Shown here piece after piece: positions 12,117-23,868 of a DNA stretch of 64,000 nt. The notes beneath the pieces were generated by a model. It did no database searches and was not told the origin of the DNA. It saw nothing but the letters and a program-made list of their open reading frames with translations. The position numbers and the translations under genes are program-made. The DNA is from Poa pratensis. Lineage: Eukaryota > Streptophyta > Magnoliopsida > Poales > Poaceae. Each line of letters opens with the position of its first letter. Within the stretch, counting starts at the first letter, position 1. The DNA lies in NCBI GenBank assembly GCA_947311845.1, contig CAMZMU010000089.1, forward strand, positions 26,511,431 to 26,575,430, in the 5' to 3' direction.

Positions 12117-13435
12117 ATGTCGTCTGACAGTGACAATGATGATGCTTATGAAAAGAAGAGAAGGTTGGTTTGCCATCGTGCAAAACAAATATCCATCACT
12201 TGTTCAAATGCAGCACATATTGCTGCAAAATTTAGTGGAAGTTGGTTGTTGAAAGCTGAGGCAAGAACATCTATCTTGAGTGGGTTTGGATGGCTGCAGG
12301 AGACTATTGACTCACCAGGAGAGACCTACACAATGCTGAGAATGAGTGCAAGGGTATTCTTTGACCTTCATGACTTGTTGGTCGATAGGTATGGGCTCTC
12401 ACACTCCCCCTTCGTTAGCAGTTACGAGTCTCTTGCTATGTTTCTTTGGATGTTGGGTGGCTGTGAATCAAATAGGAGAACACAAAACCGTTTTAAACAT
12501 TCAGCCGACACCGTGCACCGGAAATTTCATGAGGTACTAAATTGTGTGGTTCGTATGTCCTCTCACTATTGAAGCAAGGATCCAAATTTCCGCACCTTGC
12601 ATCCTAGGATTAGGAATGATAGACGTGCGTACCCACATTTTAAAAACTGCATTGGTGCAATAGATGGACTCACATTAGGGCAGTCATTTCTCCGTCCCTA
12701 CAAGTGAGATACATTGGAAGAACCGGTGCAGTAACTCAGAATGTGATGGCGGTATGCGACTTTGATATGCATTTCACTTATGCTTCAATTGGACAACCTG
12801 GTGCTATGCATGACACAAGTGTCCTTTATCATGCACTTGACAAGGATAGGCTCACCTTCCCCCATCCTCCAAAGGGTGAGCATTTAACAAATACTACCGT
12901 GTAATTATTTGCATGATGCAAAATATGTCACAACTAATATGCAATATTTCCTTTGTTTTGTTTAGGCAAGTACTACCTTGTTGATGCTGGCTATCCTAAT
13001 AGAAATGGATATCTTGCACCATATAAAGGAGAAAGGTATCATGTTCCTGAGTTCCATAGAGGTTTAGAGCCAAATACTTCTGTCGAGAAGTTCAACAGAA
13101 TTCACTCGTCCAAGCGCAATATAATTGAGAGATCTTTCGGGGTTTTGAAGATGAAATTTCAGATCCTTCTCAAGATGCCAAAGTTTGACATGGCTATCCA
13201 GAAGATTATTGTCGCTGCAACTATGGTATTGCACAATTATATTCGTGCCCATGATAGAGAAGATATCCATTTTCAGCGGTGTGATAGAGATCCTGATTAT
13301 GTGCCCGAAATTCCGGAACGATACAAGCGGTACGTTGTTCCGGCTGCTGCTTCGGATTCGTCAACTCCGGAAGCAAACGTGCGACATGGATGCTTTAGGG
13401 ACGAACTAGCTACCGCCATTGCTCTAGGATGGTGA
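12117..13435 (+). pseudogene. PIF/Harbinger DDE transposase (HARBI1-like), frameshifted
   Basis: The probable start is ATG 12117, just after an AG acceptor-like site. The first block (to 12569) has the N-terminal region with FFDLHDLLVDRYGL. The frame then breaks near 12570 and again near 12670-12705. The catalytic core is recognisable in pieces: GAIDG (first Asp, about 12655), LVDAGYPN (second Asp, about 12978) and IIERSFGVLK (Glu, about 13120). A 90-bp intron (12876-12965, GTGAGC to TTTAG) joins PPKG to KYYLVDAGYPN in phase. The C-terminal part to the TGA at 13433 is open. The family cuts and pastes at 3-bp T-rich targets; this copy needs at least two repairs to be read. Confidence 0.88.
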
Positions 13436-14107
13436 TTCAAATGGCATGTACATATATGTGTCGGTTTGATGCTTTTGGACTTGATCCCGTGATTGCCTTC
13501 TTTAGGACTTGATACAATTATGCTTGTATGAGACCACTAATATATTGTCTTATTTTCATGTTCAAATTACCTATAATTATTCTGTAAACTAACACATGCA
13601 CAGCAAAATATTGCTCTCTGTAAACTGCTCTCTGTAATCCCTTTGTACAGCCAAATTCCCGGAAAAAAAAATTCCTGACCAGCGCAACATGCTGGCCCAG
13701 GAAGCTAGCGAGAGTAGCCCACACAATTGCTTAGAAAGGCCGAAATAGCATCTGACCCAGCCTCTTTCGCGAACTGGAGCGTGGAGCAGCGCCGAACGTA
13801 ACCTGCTCCGGCCGGGAATCAGTTTTTGCGTTGGTGAAGCTGGATCTACGGATTTGGTGGATCTGGAGGGCTGCAGAACACGCCCTAAGTTATCAACTCT
13901 ATAGTGGGTAGTAACTTGTGTGTGGTGTTATGCAACTCTTCATTAATTAGGTTGTAGACTCATATTGCATTGGATTGTGTGATGTTACGGTAACATAGCT
14001 AGTTACTCAATTTTTCTCTCTTCTCTTTAATTGCATGCCACATCATAATTTTTGACTATGTGGCACTTATGTTACTATCTATGTTACTCCCACTATGAGT
14101 AGTCTGA

Positions 14108-14648
14108 GTGTTTGCATGAATCCATTATTAATTAAACATCTTCCTCTTCTCCAACACCTCCTCGCCGTTACCAAATTGATGAGGCATTCACACAATCCGC
14201 GGGAGAAATTGGTGCAGGCAGTCGAAGGGACATTTGCGCCTTTATAAACCTTGGCACATGCTCAAAGGGGTCCTAAGCTTGTCTAGATGGTTCAATGTTG
14301 GAAGCAGGCAGCAGCTAGGCGGCAAAATTACGTGTCCACGTCAACGGAGTATATCATGACCAACAAGTAAGTGCACATAGCGGACGAGTTGTGTGACCGC
14401 CAGTGCCATTTACTCCGGTCACATGCACACTCCCAAGCAACAGTGAGATGGCAGGGAGTATATCATGACCACCTGATCGTTCAGCTCTCGCTACCATCGT
14501 TGTGTCCTGACGTCGCCCTCTTCCATCTATGTTTCCGGCCCTCCCTGGCACTTTCTTTGACGTATGTTGACATGAGCTGGTGCCTGGTGGTGAATAAGAT
14601 CAACTGCAAGCCGGCGGCATAAGTCATGATGAAGAACAACTCCACCAT
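14108..14648. other. intergenic DNA, nothing recognised
   Basis: Mixed sequence without domains or terminal repeats. A frame at 14371-14622 has no recognisable homology. Confidence 0.45.
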
Positions 14649-14805
14649 CTGTGGCGGAGCTAGTGTAGAACTGTTGGGTTCATATGAACCCAACAAAATC
14701 CTACGAAGCTTTGTTAAATTGGCCTGTGATATTGCTAATTAGTAGAAGATTACGCTACAACATAAAGATCTGAACCCAATGAACTTTGGCTTTAGCTTCG
14801 CCAAC
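14649..14805. mobile_element. small hAT-type MITE related to the one at 24231
   Basis: The left end reads TGTGGCGGAGCTAG and the right end, inverted, GTTGGCGAAGCTAAAG, giving imperfect termini of GGCGGAGCTA type. An internal palindrome GTTGGGTTCATATGAACCCA lies near 14684. A GTGGCGGAGCT end is also found on the better-defined element at 24231-24418. No clear 8-bp duplication was found, so the ends are approximate. Confidence 0.5.
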
Positions 14806-15905
14806 GTATATGCAGCACAACCAGTGTGAGTTATCCCTTATTCCTCCGAAGGGCCGGAGGTTGTTATTTACTAAGAAGATAGAAGTCCATAGTTACACAA
14901 AGAGGATCTCAGTTAGATCGAGGCTTGGGCCTGAGAGAAAAACAACCCTCAACACGGTGAGTTATCACTATCCTCGCCTCTCTTCTCTATCTGAATCTGT
15001 ATTACTATATGTTGAGTCTGCAATGAACGACCTCCCCTCCCAACCTGACACCCTGATTTGCCTTTCTGCTGAACACAAATTAGATGTGTTAATACAAATG
15101 TGTTCTCCCTATTTTTTGCAGAGCTATATACGATTACAAACTATTTTGTATAATAAGGTATATCAAGATGGGATTCAGTTGTTCTGTTACTTTACGGAAA
15201 AGTTGAAAATATAGACTAAAATGGAGGCACCATGGATGATGATTTCTCTTTCTCATTGATAACCGAGAGTACTAATTATAGATGTTCTTTCATCTGAAAG
15301 CCAAAATACTTAAAACTTTTAAGTAATAAAATCCCTTTATCGAAAAAATCTGAAAGCCAAAAGATGTACCTTATAGACAATTTTTCATAAGACATTTACA
15401 GTAGTATTTAGGACCACCGTCATCTTAAAGAGATTTGGGCTGCGTCCATTAACTTCTCATTTCCTCAGTGTTGATCCAAACACACTTCTCATTGGCACAT
15501 ACAGGTGTAATAAAACTACACTCGGTTCCTTCTTTTCACCAAATACCTAATGTCAGTGAAAATGTAGTTTCTGCTCATATTCCTATCGTTCTTGCACATG
15601 ATTATTGAAGTGGATCAGACTGGATCAGACTATGACCAAGGATGGTTATGTACAAAAAGGGAAAACCATAATTGCCAATAACTTGATTCATGTAAAGTCC
15701 TTCAAGGTGTATGTGTTAACAATTTCGTCTCATATTTCAATCAATTAGTACATGTGCAAACCATTTACTTAAAACAGTGTCAGATCTTTTTATCTCGATA
15801 CTTAATTTCATGATCCAAGTGTCAGCCATCTACTTAATAAACATTTGATCTTTTTGCATTAAATTGTCGTATTAGTAATAGAGCTTAAATAGTATAGATG
15901 ACTAA
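14806..15905. other. unassigned stretch, possibly the interior of a Helitron
   Basis: A 142-aa frame (14786-15214) shows no domain. Low-complexity AT-rich sequence follows. If the Helitron-like end at 15938 is real, part of this stretch would belong to that element, but its 5' end was not found. Confidence 0.35.
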
Positions 15906-15938
15906 AATTCCCGCAGCAACGCGTGGGGATCAATCTAG
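15906..15938 (+). mobile_element. Helitron-like 3' terminus
   Basis: TTCCCGCAGCAACGCGTGGG can fold into a short GC hairpin (CCCGC with GTGGG) and is followed within a few bases by CTAG. A hairpin about 10 bases before a terminal CTAG is the 3' signature of Helitrons, and this hairpin type is familiar from grass Helitrons. The following T fits the A/T target preference. No 5' TC end, rep or helicase sequence was seen, so any element would be non-autonomous. Confidence 0.55.
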
Positions 15939-16160
15939 TTACAATGATGGGAGAACCCTTGTTGGTATTCACAGGTCTGTGGTTTGATATCTGTGTCGTT
16001 CTAACGGCTGCCTTCAGAAAAGTACAAGATTGTGTCATGGAAAAAGAAAGAGTTTGAAGATCTCGAAGATTTGCTCGTTTCTTTTAGACTTTATTTTGTA
16101 ATCGTTGTAGTCAGCTCGTGTATCTACCATATGGTATGGACTGTTAAAAAAAGTAGAGTG
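15939..16160 (+). other. possible retroposon 3' tail upstream of the EXS gene
   Basis: The stretch ends in a short A run (about 16146-16152) after a TTTATTTTGTAATCGTTG-type sequence, as seen in plant LINE 3' ends. No target duplication was found, so this is a weak call. It may simply be intergenic promoter-side DNA of the EXS gene. Confidence 0.25.
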
Positions 16161-16199
16161 GCAAAAAAATAAAAACTCATAGAGTACATAGTACATGCT

Positions 16200-16759
16200 T
16201 TGGGATGCGTGCGTGCCATGGGTCGTCGTTCATCAAGGTTTGCTGCACGGTTGAAGGCGACCGGCGACCACCCGGATCTCTGCCTCTGCTCTGTTGCTGG
16301 AGCGGGCGAAGGCAACGCCGGAGCAGCCGCCTCAGATCCGGCAGATTCCTTATCAGGACCCAGCTGAACCATTCGTCAGGTTTCCAATCAAAATCTGTTG
16401 ATTCGATTGGGTCCTGACGATTCTGCTCCCCGTCTTCTTCCTCCGCAAGCCCTGTGAGCTTGCCTAGTGTCTCGACCTCTCCACCGTCCTCGACGGCGGC
16501 TCCTCCGCTGTCCAAGTGGAGATCCGGGCTGCTTCTTCCCGGTAAGCTACCGACCTCCGCTGGCAGCCTGGCTGGGTATTTTTCGTGGGAGAGCGGCGAG
16601 ATCCCGCTCCATTATAATCCGTGCTTGTCCGTTTGTCGATTGCTCGCGGATTTCGTTGCATGTTGCTGATGTGGTGTGGTAAACCTATGCATATGTAGGG
16701 TTTCTGCGGAGGCGCAGGGGCCGCGCCTGCGTGCGCAGAGGCCCGGGGTCGCCGGCGAG
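16200..16759 (+). other. probable 5' UTR and leader intron of the EXS gene
   Basis: A GC-rich stretch ends at a good donor (CCCG|GTAAGC, exon end 16541). A matching acceptor is at ATGTAG|GGTTTC (exon start 16699). This gives a 5' UTR exon ending at 16541, a 157-bp leader intron and a second exon holding the ATG at 16760. The transcription start and TATA box could not be placed. The frames in this part (for example 16205-16417) do not join the coding sequence and are taken as untranslated. Confidence 0.55.
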
Positions 16760-19700
16760 ATGAAGGGCGTGTCCGTCCCTGCGGTTGTAGGCATGCCTTC
16801 GCCGCTCTTTCTTTGGCGGTTTAAGGTAGGTTCAACCCCATCTTTTTCCCTATGGCATGTATTAGTTCTAAACGCAAGTTTCACAATCCTGAGCTGCGAT
16901 TTCAAATGATCTTTGCTTGTTGAACCGATTATATACATTTGCCTGTAAGTACTGTATGTAATAGCGTAGTGTATCTGCTCCTTAGAATGTGTGAATTAGT
17001 ACCCTATTATGGAAGAATCCCCTCGAGTGATCATTGTTTGTACATAGAATGCAAAGATGAGAATATAGGAAAAATGACAAGCCCATTACATCTGATGTTT
17101 CTTTCTCTTCATCGCCTTAGATATGCAAACCTTGTAAATAGGCTTGAAACTCATATGGCATCTACTCTCTTTTAGTCTGGGATGCTCCTTTCTCCATCAC
17201 AGAATAGTAACATTGTGATGATAGTGTCTGTTTCCATGTATCATGTTGCGCAAAATGCCTGCTGAGTTTGTTACGGCGATGGAATGGCCTCTCAGCATTG
17301 TCATTGTCCTGTTGGAGCTGCATATTGTTTCCTCCGATGATTTATTACCGAGTTTCCTCTAAGAGGCTCAAATATATTTACATGTCCTTATATATTTATA
17401 TGCATATATATATTTCCCTCTTCCTCTGTATAAATTAACCAATTGTACCAAAAATATCCTGTTTTATCGATTTCACATATGCCTGGCCTTGATTTTATCT
17501 GTCAAAATGCTTATCAACCTGTCTTTTTTCCCAGGTTATATTGTTTCTCATGTGGGGTTTCTGCTGTTGCAAGGTCAGTCTTTATATGATCTGTCTGACC
17601 TTTTTCTTATGCTTGAATTGATTGTGTGGTAATTGGTTCTGGTGGGATTACAGATAGGGTGGGACTCGGTTATGAGAATGAGTGCTGATTTGCGAGACTT
17701 ATTTCTCTATGAGGCATTCTTATACTATAATCCTCTCCTTCTTGTGGTAAGTTTTTTTTATTAATTTACGTTTACCATCCTAAACTTAATTACTAAGTTG
17801 GAAAATAAGCCTCTCGGTGTGCATCTATATAACGGTGCTTAGTGTTCTTATTGTAGGCATTGATGATTTGGTTATGGGGAGTAAACTTGTGGGTCTTTGC
17901 GCAATCATCAGTGAATTATGTAAAAGTATTTGATCTTGCGCAAACACATTTATCACACCGAGAAATTTGGAGGGTATGCCTATCTATCTCTCTTGATTGC
18001 ATTTGCATTTTTAGATGTTACCTGAGTCTGTACTTGCCGAAGTAATTTTTCCTGTTTAGTTTTTGAACTGACATGGTCACATGGCTATCCACAGAACTAG
18101 TGCATTCGATAGGACATCTGCTGCATACTTTTTTTGAGTAATTTCTGTGACATACGGTTGTGATTTGTGACAATGTCTGGAGTTTCCTAAACGTGTCTGT
18201 ACCACATTTGTTCTAATGTTAACTTCCAACTCGACAACATTCATTAAGTTGCCAGTCCATTTTTTTCTCAATGCAACTACACTCCGTAGATAATTCCTAC
18301 TTTAGTTTCACATAAACATGCTGCGTTTGTATAATTATTCTTGAGAATAACCTGTGCAAGGTGCATTTCTAATGTGTGTGGTGAGTGGCCTTGTTTATGA
18401 AGCTGGCTTCTTTTTTAACCTATATATCCTGATCTTTTGTGCTAGATATGTTTCATTTTTGTCTTTTGTGCATTCATCCATGTTCTTATATGTTAATGTT
18501 ATGCTGTATGAATTCTCATATTACTTATATTTACATAGTATTCTGCCAAAGTAATATTTTTTTGTTTTGTTGACAGTCTGCTACATGGCTTACTTTAATT
18601 GTCCCGACAAGTATGACGGCTTACCTTTATCTGTACTCTCATGGGGAAGTATCGCTTGCTGCATCTCAACCAGTGTAATATCCAGCCCATTCTGTCGTTT
18701 GTTCCATGCTTTCTTCTTGTGTGCTTGAGTTCATGAGATTTTTGTCCTCTAAGGTGTGCAGGAAATTATCCCAGAGCTATATGACATACTTAAATTAGTG
18801 TGCTGCTGAGTATGTCTCTCTGTGTATGCAGTGTTTATCCATAAGTTGGAACATACATTATGTCATAGTAGAAGATCTTAGCGGTAGTTTGTATCCATTT
18901 TCCTGAATCGTATCATTTGGAATATCCATTTTGTAGCACGCCACTTCATTGTTAATTGCACTTAGGTCACTTCTTAAAGTTGAATACTCCTGAATCATAT
19001 CAACTGAAAGGTCTATTTTGGAACAGTCTATGCGCATAAAAATTAATGGTATGTCTACACTTGAAAAGAATTAAATGTACCTGTATGCATGCTGTTGTCT
19101 GCTTGTAACAGTAAAGTGAATCCGTATTTCTGCTTGATGCATGGTCCACTTGTTCCTTCTTCAAATGGATAATAACAACAACAAAAAACCATGTTGCGCA
19201 TACTCCTTATTGATGCATTACTTTTCAAATCGAGGGTGGTGAAATTGACGTATCTTTCTGTTTCTGTGCAGGTTCTTTTGTATGCTATCCTTCTTATAAT
19301 CCTTCTTTCTCCTTTTGATATGTTTTACTTATCTTCACGCTTTTTCTTTCTGAGGACGACATTGCGTATAATACTTCCGTTACAAGTAAGCTGTTCAAAT
19401 TTTATTTATGTGTACCATAGGTTTTGCTTTCCACCATGCTAGAAACAGTATAGTAGGCTGTGGTGACCATTGTGGTATATTTATACGATTGTGCTTACTG
19501 CTTCCAGTGGAGCTAGCAGTCATATCAAATGAAATTCAGTAATTTTTTGTGCCCTTGTCTGCAGGAAATTACATTCCCCGACTTCTTTTTGGCTGATATC
19601 TTTACATCTATGTCAAAGGTATCGAGTAATTTATAGAACTATTGATTGTGGATTGTTTATCTTATCACTGTTGGAGATAGATCCTGACAAAGAAAATGTC

Positions 19701-21049
19701 ACTGTTAAAGATACTACAACATGCGTTCAGTTTGATATCTATTTTGGGGAAATAATGCAATTTACTTGAAAATGTGGTTCATGCTATTCCTGAGTTTTGT
19801 GGAGAAATGTTTCTAGCTTTTTGTTTTCCTAATTTGAGATTATAAAATTTTGTAAGCATTTTTTAATTTTGTTGTATTTCGTGACAGGTGTTCTCAGATT
19901 TGGAACGTTCAGTTTGTCGCATGGTCAATCGTCAGGTTAATTTCTTCATTTTCCTTTTACTATCGTCATTGTGTTGTCACTCCTAAGCATTCTCCATGGC
20001 AAATATCATGCTAATGCTGATATATCTTGTTCCTCTATAATATCCATATTATTTTGAAATTTTACAGGTGGCGACAATCGCTTGGTTTGAAGCCGATTCA
20101 GTTTGTGGTAGCCACTCTATATCTATTCCGCTAGTTCTCGTGCTACCTTATATGTGGCGTTTCTTCCAATGTCTTCGACAGTACAAGGATACAAAGGAGA
20201 AGAGTTGTCTCCTGAATGGTATTTTTACTCAGCATACAGCAGCTCTGGTTGTTCATTTATTTTATTTTACTAGATGACTTGGATGTTTAAACTGTAATAT
20301 ATGGATTTAGTTGTATGTTTTTTAGACCTGTTTCTGGAATCACTTACCAGTAATTTTCTCTCAAATCCAGCACTCAAGTACTCAACAGCAGTCCCAGTGA
20401 TTTTCTTATCGGCACTCAAGTATCATGTATTCTCTGAGCAGTGGTTTAGCTTCTACCGGCCCCTCTGGCTTGTTTCGGGCGTTATAAATTCTCTGTATTC
20501 CTTCTACTGGGATATAAAGCGTGATTGGGATTTGAGGTGCCTGTCTTTACCAAAAAATATTTTGTACACCTTAAACATGTGTTTACATTGCTGCTGGGGA
20601 TCCCTTGCTGCTGATGAGCTTTTCTCTATCTCTGCAGCATTTTAACCAGGATTTTCATGTTCAAAAGCCCAAGTACATGGACAAATCTTCTTTATGGGCG
20701 GAGCTGGGTATAGTCTTGAATATATGTACATGGTTTAAACTGCCTGCCTATCTTGCTACTGTTTTCATTAGTCCTGTTTGTGATTGCTCTACAGGTGTAT
20801 TATTGGGTGTTAGGCAGCAATCTCGTTCTCCGCTGTGCATGGACATACAAGCTGTCAGCGCATCTTCGGCACAACTACCTCACGGTGTTTGCGATAACAG
20901 CTTTAGAAATGTTGAGGCGGTTTCAGTGGGTCTTTTTCCGTGTCGAGAACGAGTGGAACAAGATGACAGCCAAGCAAAATTTTGAAATGTCATCTGATAT
21001 GCCTTCAGAAGCGGACAGGCTACTGGAGTCTAGTAGTCACACAGTATGA
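16760..21049 (+). CDS. EXS-domain membrane protein (ERD1/XPR1/SYG1 family), 12 coding exons, 422 aa
   Basis: Coding exons read by hand: 16760-16825, 17535-17573, 17654-17746, 17857-17973, 18577-18672, 19272-19385, 19565-19618, 19888-19935, 20068-20218, 20371-20536, 20638-20707, 20795-21049. All introns are GT-AG and every phase joins. The sum is 1269 nt (422 codons and TGA). The product is a polytopic membrane protein with about eight to ten hydrophobic segments. EXS hallmarks are DFFLADIFTSMSKVFSDLER (exons 7-8), SALKYHVFSEQWF, YSFYWDIKRDWDL and, near the C terminus, LRHNYLTVFAITALEMLRRF then FFRVENEWNKM. There is no N-terminal SPX domain, as in the plant EXS-only proteins annotated as SPX and EXS domain-containing protein 1 and in yeast Erd1. 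By family it probably acts in Golgi or endomembranes, linked to phosphate movement or retention; the substrate is inferred. No stops or frameshifts were found. The 36-codon and smaller exons are too short to show as separate frames. Confidence 0.95.
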
Positions 21050-21269
21050 ACCAGAGAGCATCATGAGTTTGTGACTCTCATTCATCATATTCTTTTCATG
21101 TGACCTTCATTCATTTGACCCTTACAGGCTTACAGCCGATTTTAGGTCAGGGGGTTCGGTTTTGTTTGTAGAGCTCAGAACTCAGAGGGACACGGTAGGT
21201 TTGTAGAGAAAACTGAAACTGTTGGCGGTAAGCATGTAATCTTCTTGAGAGTTGTTTGTTGACACATGA

Positions 21270-21275
21270 AATAAA
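21270..21275 (+). terminator. candidate poly(A) signal of the EXS gene
   Basis: AATAAA lies 221 bp after the stop codon of the EXS gene, a plausible distance for a plant 3' UTR. Inference from position only. Confidence 0.5.
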
Positions 21276-21299
21276 TATCAGTAAGGGAAGATTTTTGCA

Positions 21300-23226
21300 T
21301 CTGTTTTTTGCAGTCGAATGGGTTTGCTGCTATATGCTATATGCTTGGGAGTAATTTTTTTGTTTTGCTATTAGCATTTCTTTAACTCAATATATGGAGA
21401 TCCGCTTTCCAAATCCAAGAAATGTGCCATTTGCACAATGCACAAGATGAGCTTGCACCGGATTCAGTAAGCGTCACTTCCTCCTGTTTACCCTCTGAAT
21501 GCATGGATTCTTCTCGATGCAAAGTTGGCATTTGGGAAAAATATCACTGGCTGCCATATGGGTGTTGGTTCCACATGTCACTGGTAGATGCATTGATATT
21601 TTACTAACTGTCTGCTTTGGCTCAAAATTTATCCAAAAAAATAAAATAAAAGGCTCACCTACGGTTGGACTAGCAAACAATTCGGCAATGCTAGCTACTA
21701 GGGTAGTCCGTGATCGAGGAAACCAATGATACGGTACCAAGGCACGTAAAGACGAAATTCCCGTCAAACGATTCTGACCTTGCGTGAACGCTTAACGCTT
21801 AACGCTTAACGCTGGAGCGATAAGGGATTAATAATCAGTGGCTGAACCACAATGAGCCACAACGGTCAGCAAGACTTGTTGACCCGCGAATCCGACGCGA
21901 TATATTCTTCTACTATTCCAGTCGGCAGTCGCAGTCGCTCTTGTCAGTCAACAACGGCGGTCACTGCCATGCTCGCTTGCAACTTGCAGTTGCAGTCTGC
22001 AGTCTGCAGAGCATTCGATAGGAACAAAACAACAGTAGATTCATTTTATGACTGCGAAATTATTGTTTAGTTTCTACTAGCTTCAAATGCATTCTCAAAC
22101 ATGTTGTTTGTAATCCTGCCATTTACAAGGAAAAATTGCACAGTGCAATCTCTCCCTAAATATAGTCACTCTTTAAGGCAGTTTGGCAAGAACCCAAAAA
22201 TATGAAAAATAAATAAATAAAGTGTATGTTTCATTATACCTGCTCATAATCCTTGCCACGCTTCCTATCGCGTCGACAGCGATGGTGAGTTGGTGACCAA
22301 TATCAGTTGGATTTTTCTTTCTTAACAAAGATATCCACGAGTTCACAGAAAAAAGGAGAGTTGTCCTTTATTTTAGATTTACATTTAGCGCTATTGGTAA
22401 TCATAGTTTGATTTGTCTTTTTAGTTGGATTCTTGTTCTTCAAAAAAAATTGAAGTCCCTCCTCCCGAACGGGTGATGTGTCGTTCTCCGCCTTGTCGTC
22501 AAGAGATGATCCCTTCCCCCTCATTGGATAATTTGAGTGGCACGTTGTTGATGATCTCTATGTGGGTGTTGTCCTGGCCATTCCTTTTAGGTGGTCTCGT
22601 CAAGAGATGATCCCTTCCCCCTCACTGAAGTCGCTTGTGGTGATTGTTATCATGTGATGTTTGTGCTCTAGTCACGGTTGTCTCGTGGTGGGCTGGTGGT
22701 GATTGTTATCATGCCATGTTTGTGCTCGAATCACCGCGGTCGTGGTCGGGTTTGCCGTTGTGCAGTGGATGATTATTTCTGGCCTTGCATGTTGTTCTCA
22801 CTTCTTTGTACTTGCCTAAGTTTCTATGGTACTTCGGTCGTAGCCCGAGGGTAGATGCTGCAGGTTGTGGGGGTAACTCTTTATTGTGTTGTTGCTTCTC
22901 GGGTTGTTCAAATCGTCTAGGTTGTGTTATCGATTCCCTTCGGTCTTGCCTTCTTTGGAACTGTATGGGTCATCTAGAAGTGATCAACTTATTCAGTGAC
23001 TTAAGAAAATTATTTCTCAATAATTATTTTAAATTTTCGATATACGGTTTTATTGGACATGAAATTGACATAGTTGAATTCGCGTTCATAAGTACTAAAA
23101 TATAATTGTGTATCGTATTAATCATATTCTAAATGGTTATGCTGGTCAAAGTCTTGTTTTCATGAAACTAAACATGCCTTATATTTTGAAATGGGAGGAT
23201 TAATTGTTAAAGTTGCCAAGAGAACG
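21300..23226. other. intergenic DNA with short local repeats
   Basis: No gene was recognised. Local features are three tandem copies of CGCTTAA (21787-21810), a ~32-bp block containing CAAGAGATGATCCCTTCCCC present twice (about 22498-22520 and 22602-22622), and a GTGGTGATTGTTATCATG block present twice (about 22637 and 22690). The small frames (for example 22785-23105) have no domains. Confidence 0.45.
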
Positions 23227-23252
23227 CCCCCCCCCCCCCCCCCCCCCCCCCC
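23227..23252. repeat. homopolymer run of 26 C
   Basis: An uninterrupted C run followed by GGCCCGCCCC. Runs of this length are rare in plant DNA and error-prone in sequencing and assembly. Confidence 0.9.
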
Positions 23253-23868
23253 GGCCCGCCCCACCACCAACCAAAAAAAAGGTTGCCAAGAGAAAACACA
23301 TTGATTCCTGTATTAGATGTCACGATCAGAAAATCTGGTGCGGCACTTTTGTTCGAGACTAGTGATTAGTCATGATCAATGTGCTAGTGCAAGAAGGCAC
23401 AACTCATTTGGAGCAGTCGATCGTACCAAACTAAGCTAGAACACGGGGCATTTGGTCCAGTGTAGGGTTGGGCCGCGTCTCATGGGTGCGTGTGAGCAGA
23501 CAACCACGTCGAGAGATACCAGATAGTAATGCTGATTGCCTGCCTCCAATGTTCATCCATGCGCGCGCATGCTTGTGCAGTGTAGCCTAGATTTCAGCTG
23601 CAAGAGTTCACCATCTCAGACCATCTCCACTCGCGGCGTCCAAATAGCCGTCCAAAGGCCTTCCGGACCGGCCATTTTGGCGCCGTCTGGAGTAGCTGAT
23701 GACTTTGGGCGCCGTCACTCCACACTCGCGGCGTCTAAATCGGCCTCTCAGATTTGTTTTTCTACGTAAATTCAAATATTTTGACAAGTACAAATCAAAC
23801 AAATTTGAATGTTTCATAGTTCAAACACATAGAATAAAGTTTCACACTAATTAAAACAAAGTTACGAT

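Larger units (their letters stand above)
9816..13885 (+). mobile_element. PIF/Harbinger DNA transposon, 4070 bp, both termini present
   Basis: Left terminus GGGCGTGTTCGGCAACCCTC; the right terminus, inverted, reads GGGCGTGTTCTGCAGCCCTC. TAA is duplicated at 9813-9815 and 13886-13888. Two genes run on the plus strand, a Myb/SANT-like ORF1 relic (10954-11899) and a DDE transposase relic (12117-13435), the standard two-gene layout of autonomous PIF/Harbinger elements. Both genes carry frameshifts, so this copy is not expected to mobilise itself. About 1.1 kb of GC-rich then AT-rich leader precedes ORF1; short frames there (9812-10381) are not convincing genes. Confidence 0.93.
9759..14104. mobile_element. 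second Harbinger-type MITE of the same family, split by a larger transposon
   Basis: The left piece (9759-9815) starts GACTAGTCATAGTGGGGAG. The right piece (13886-14104) ends with CTCCCACTATGAGTAGTC. TGA flanks both outer ends (9756-9758, 14105-14107). With the insertion and one duplicated TAA removed, the MITE is about 273 bp, as long as its sister at 9368. The right piece also shares long internal blocks with the sister, such as TTAGGTTGTAGACTCATATT. Confidence 0.9.

Noticed and set aside
14786..15214. 142-aa plus-strand open frame
   Set aside because: No recognisable domain, AT-rich composition and no partner exon; probably a chance frame.
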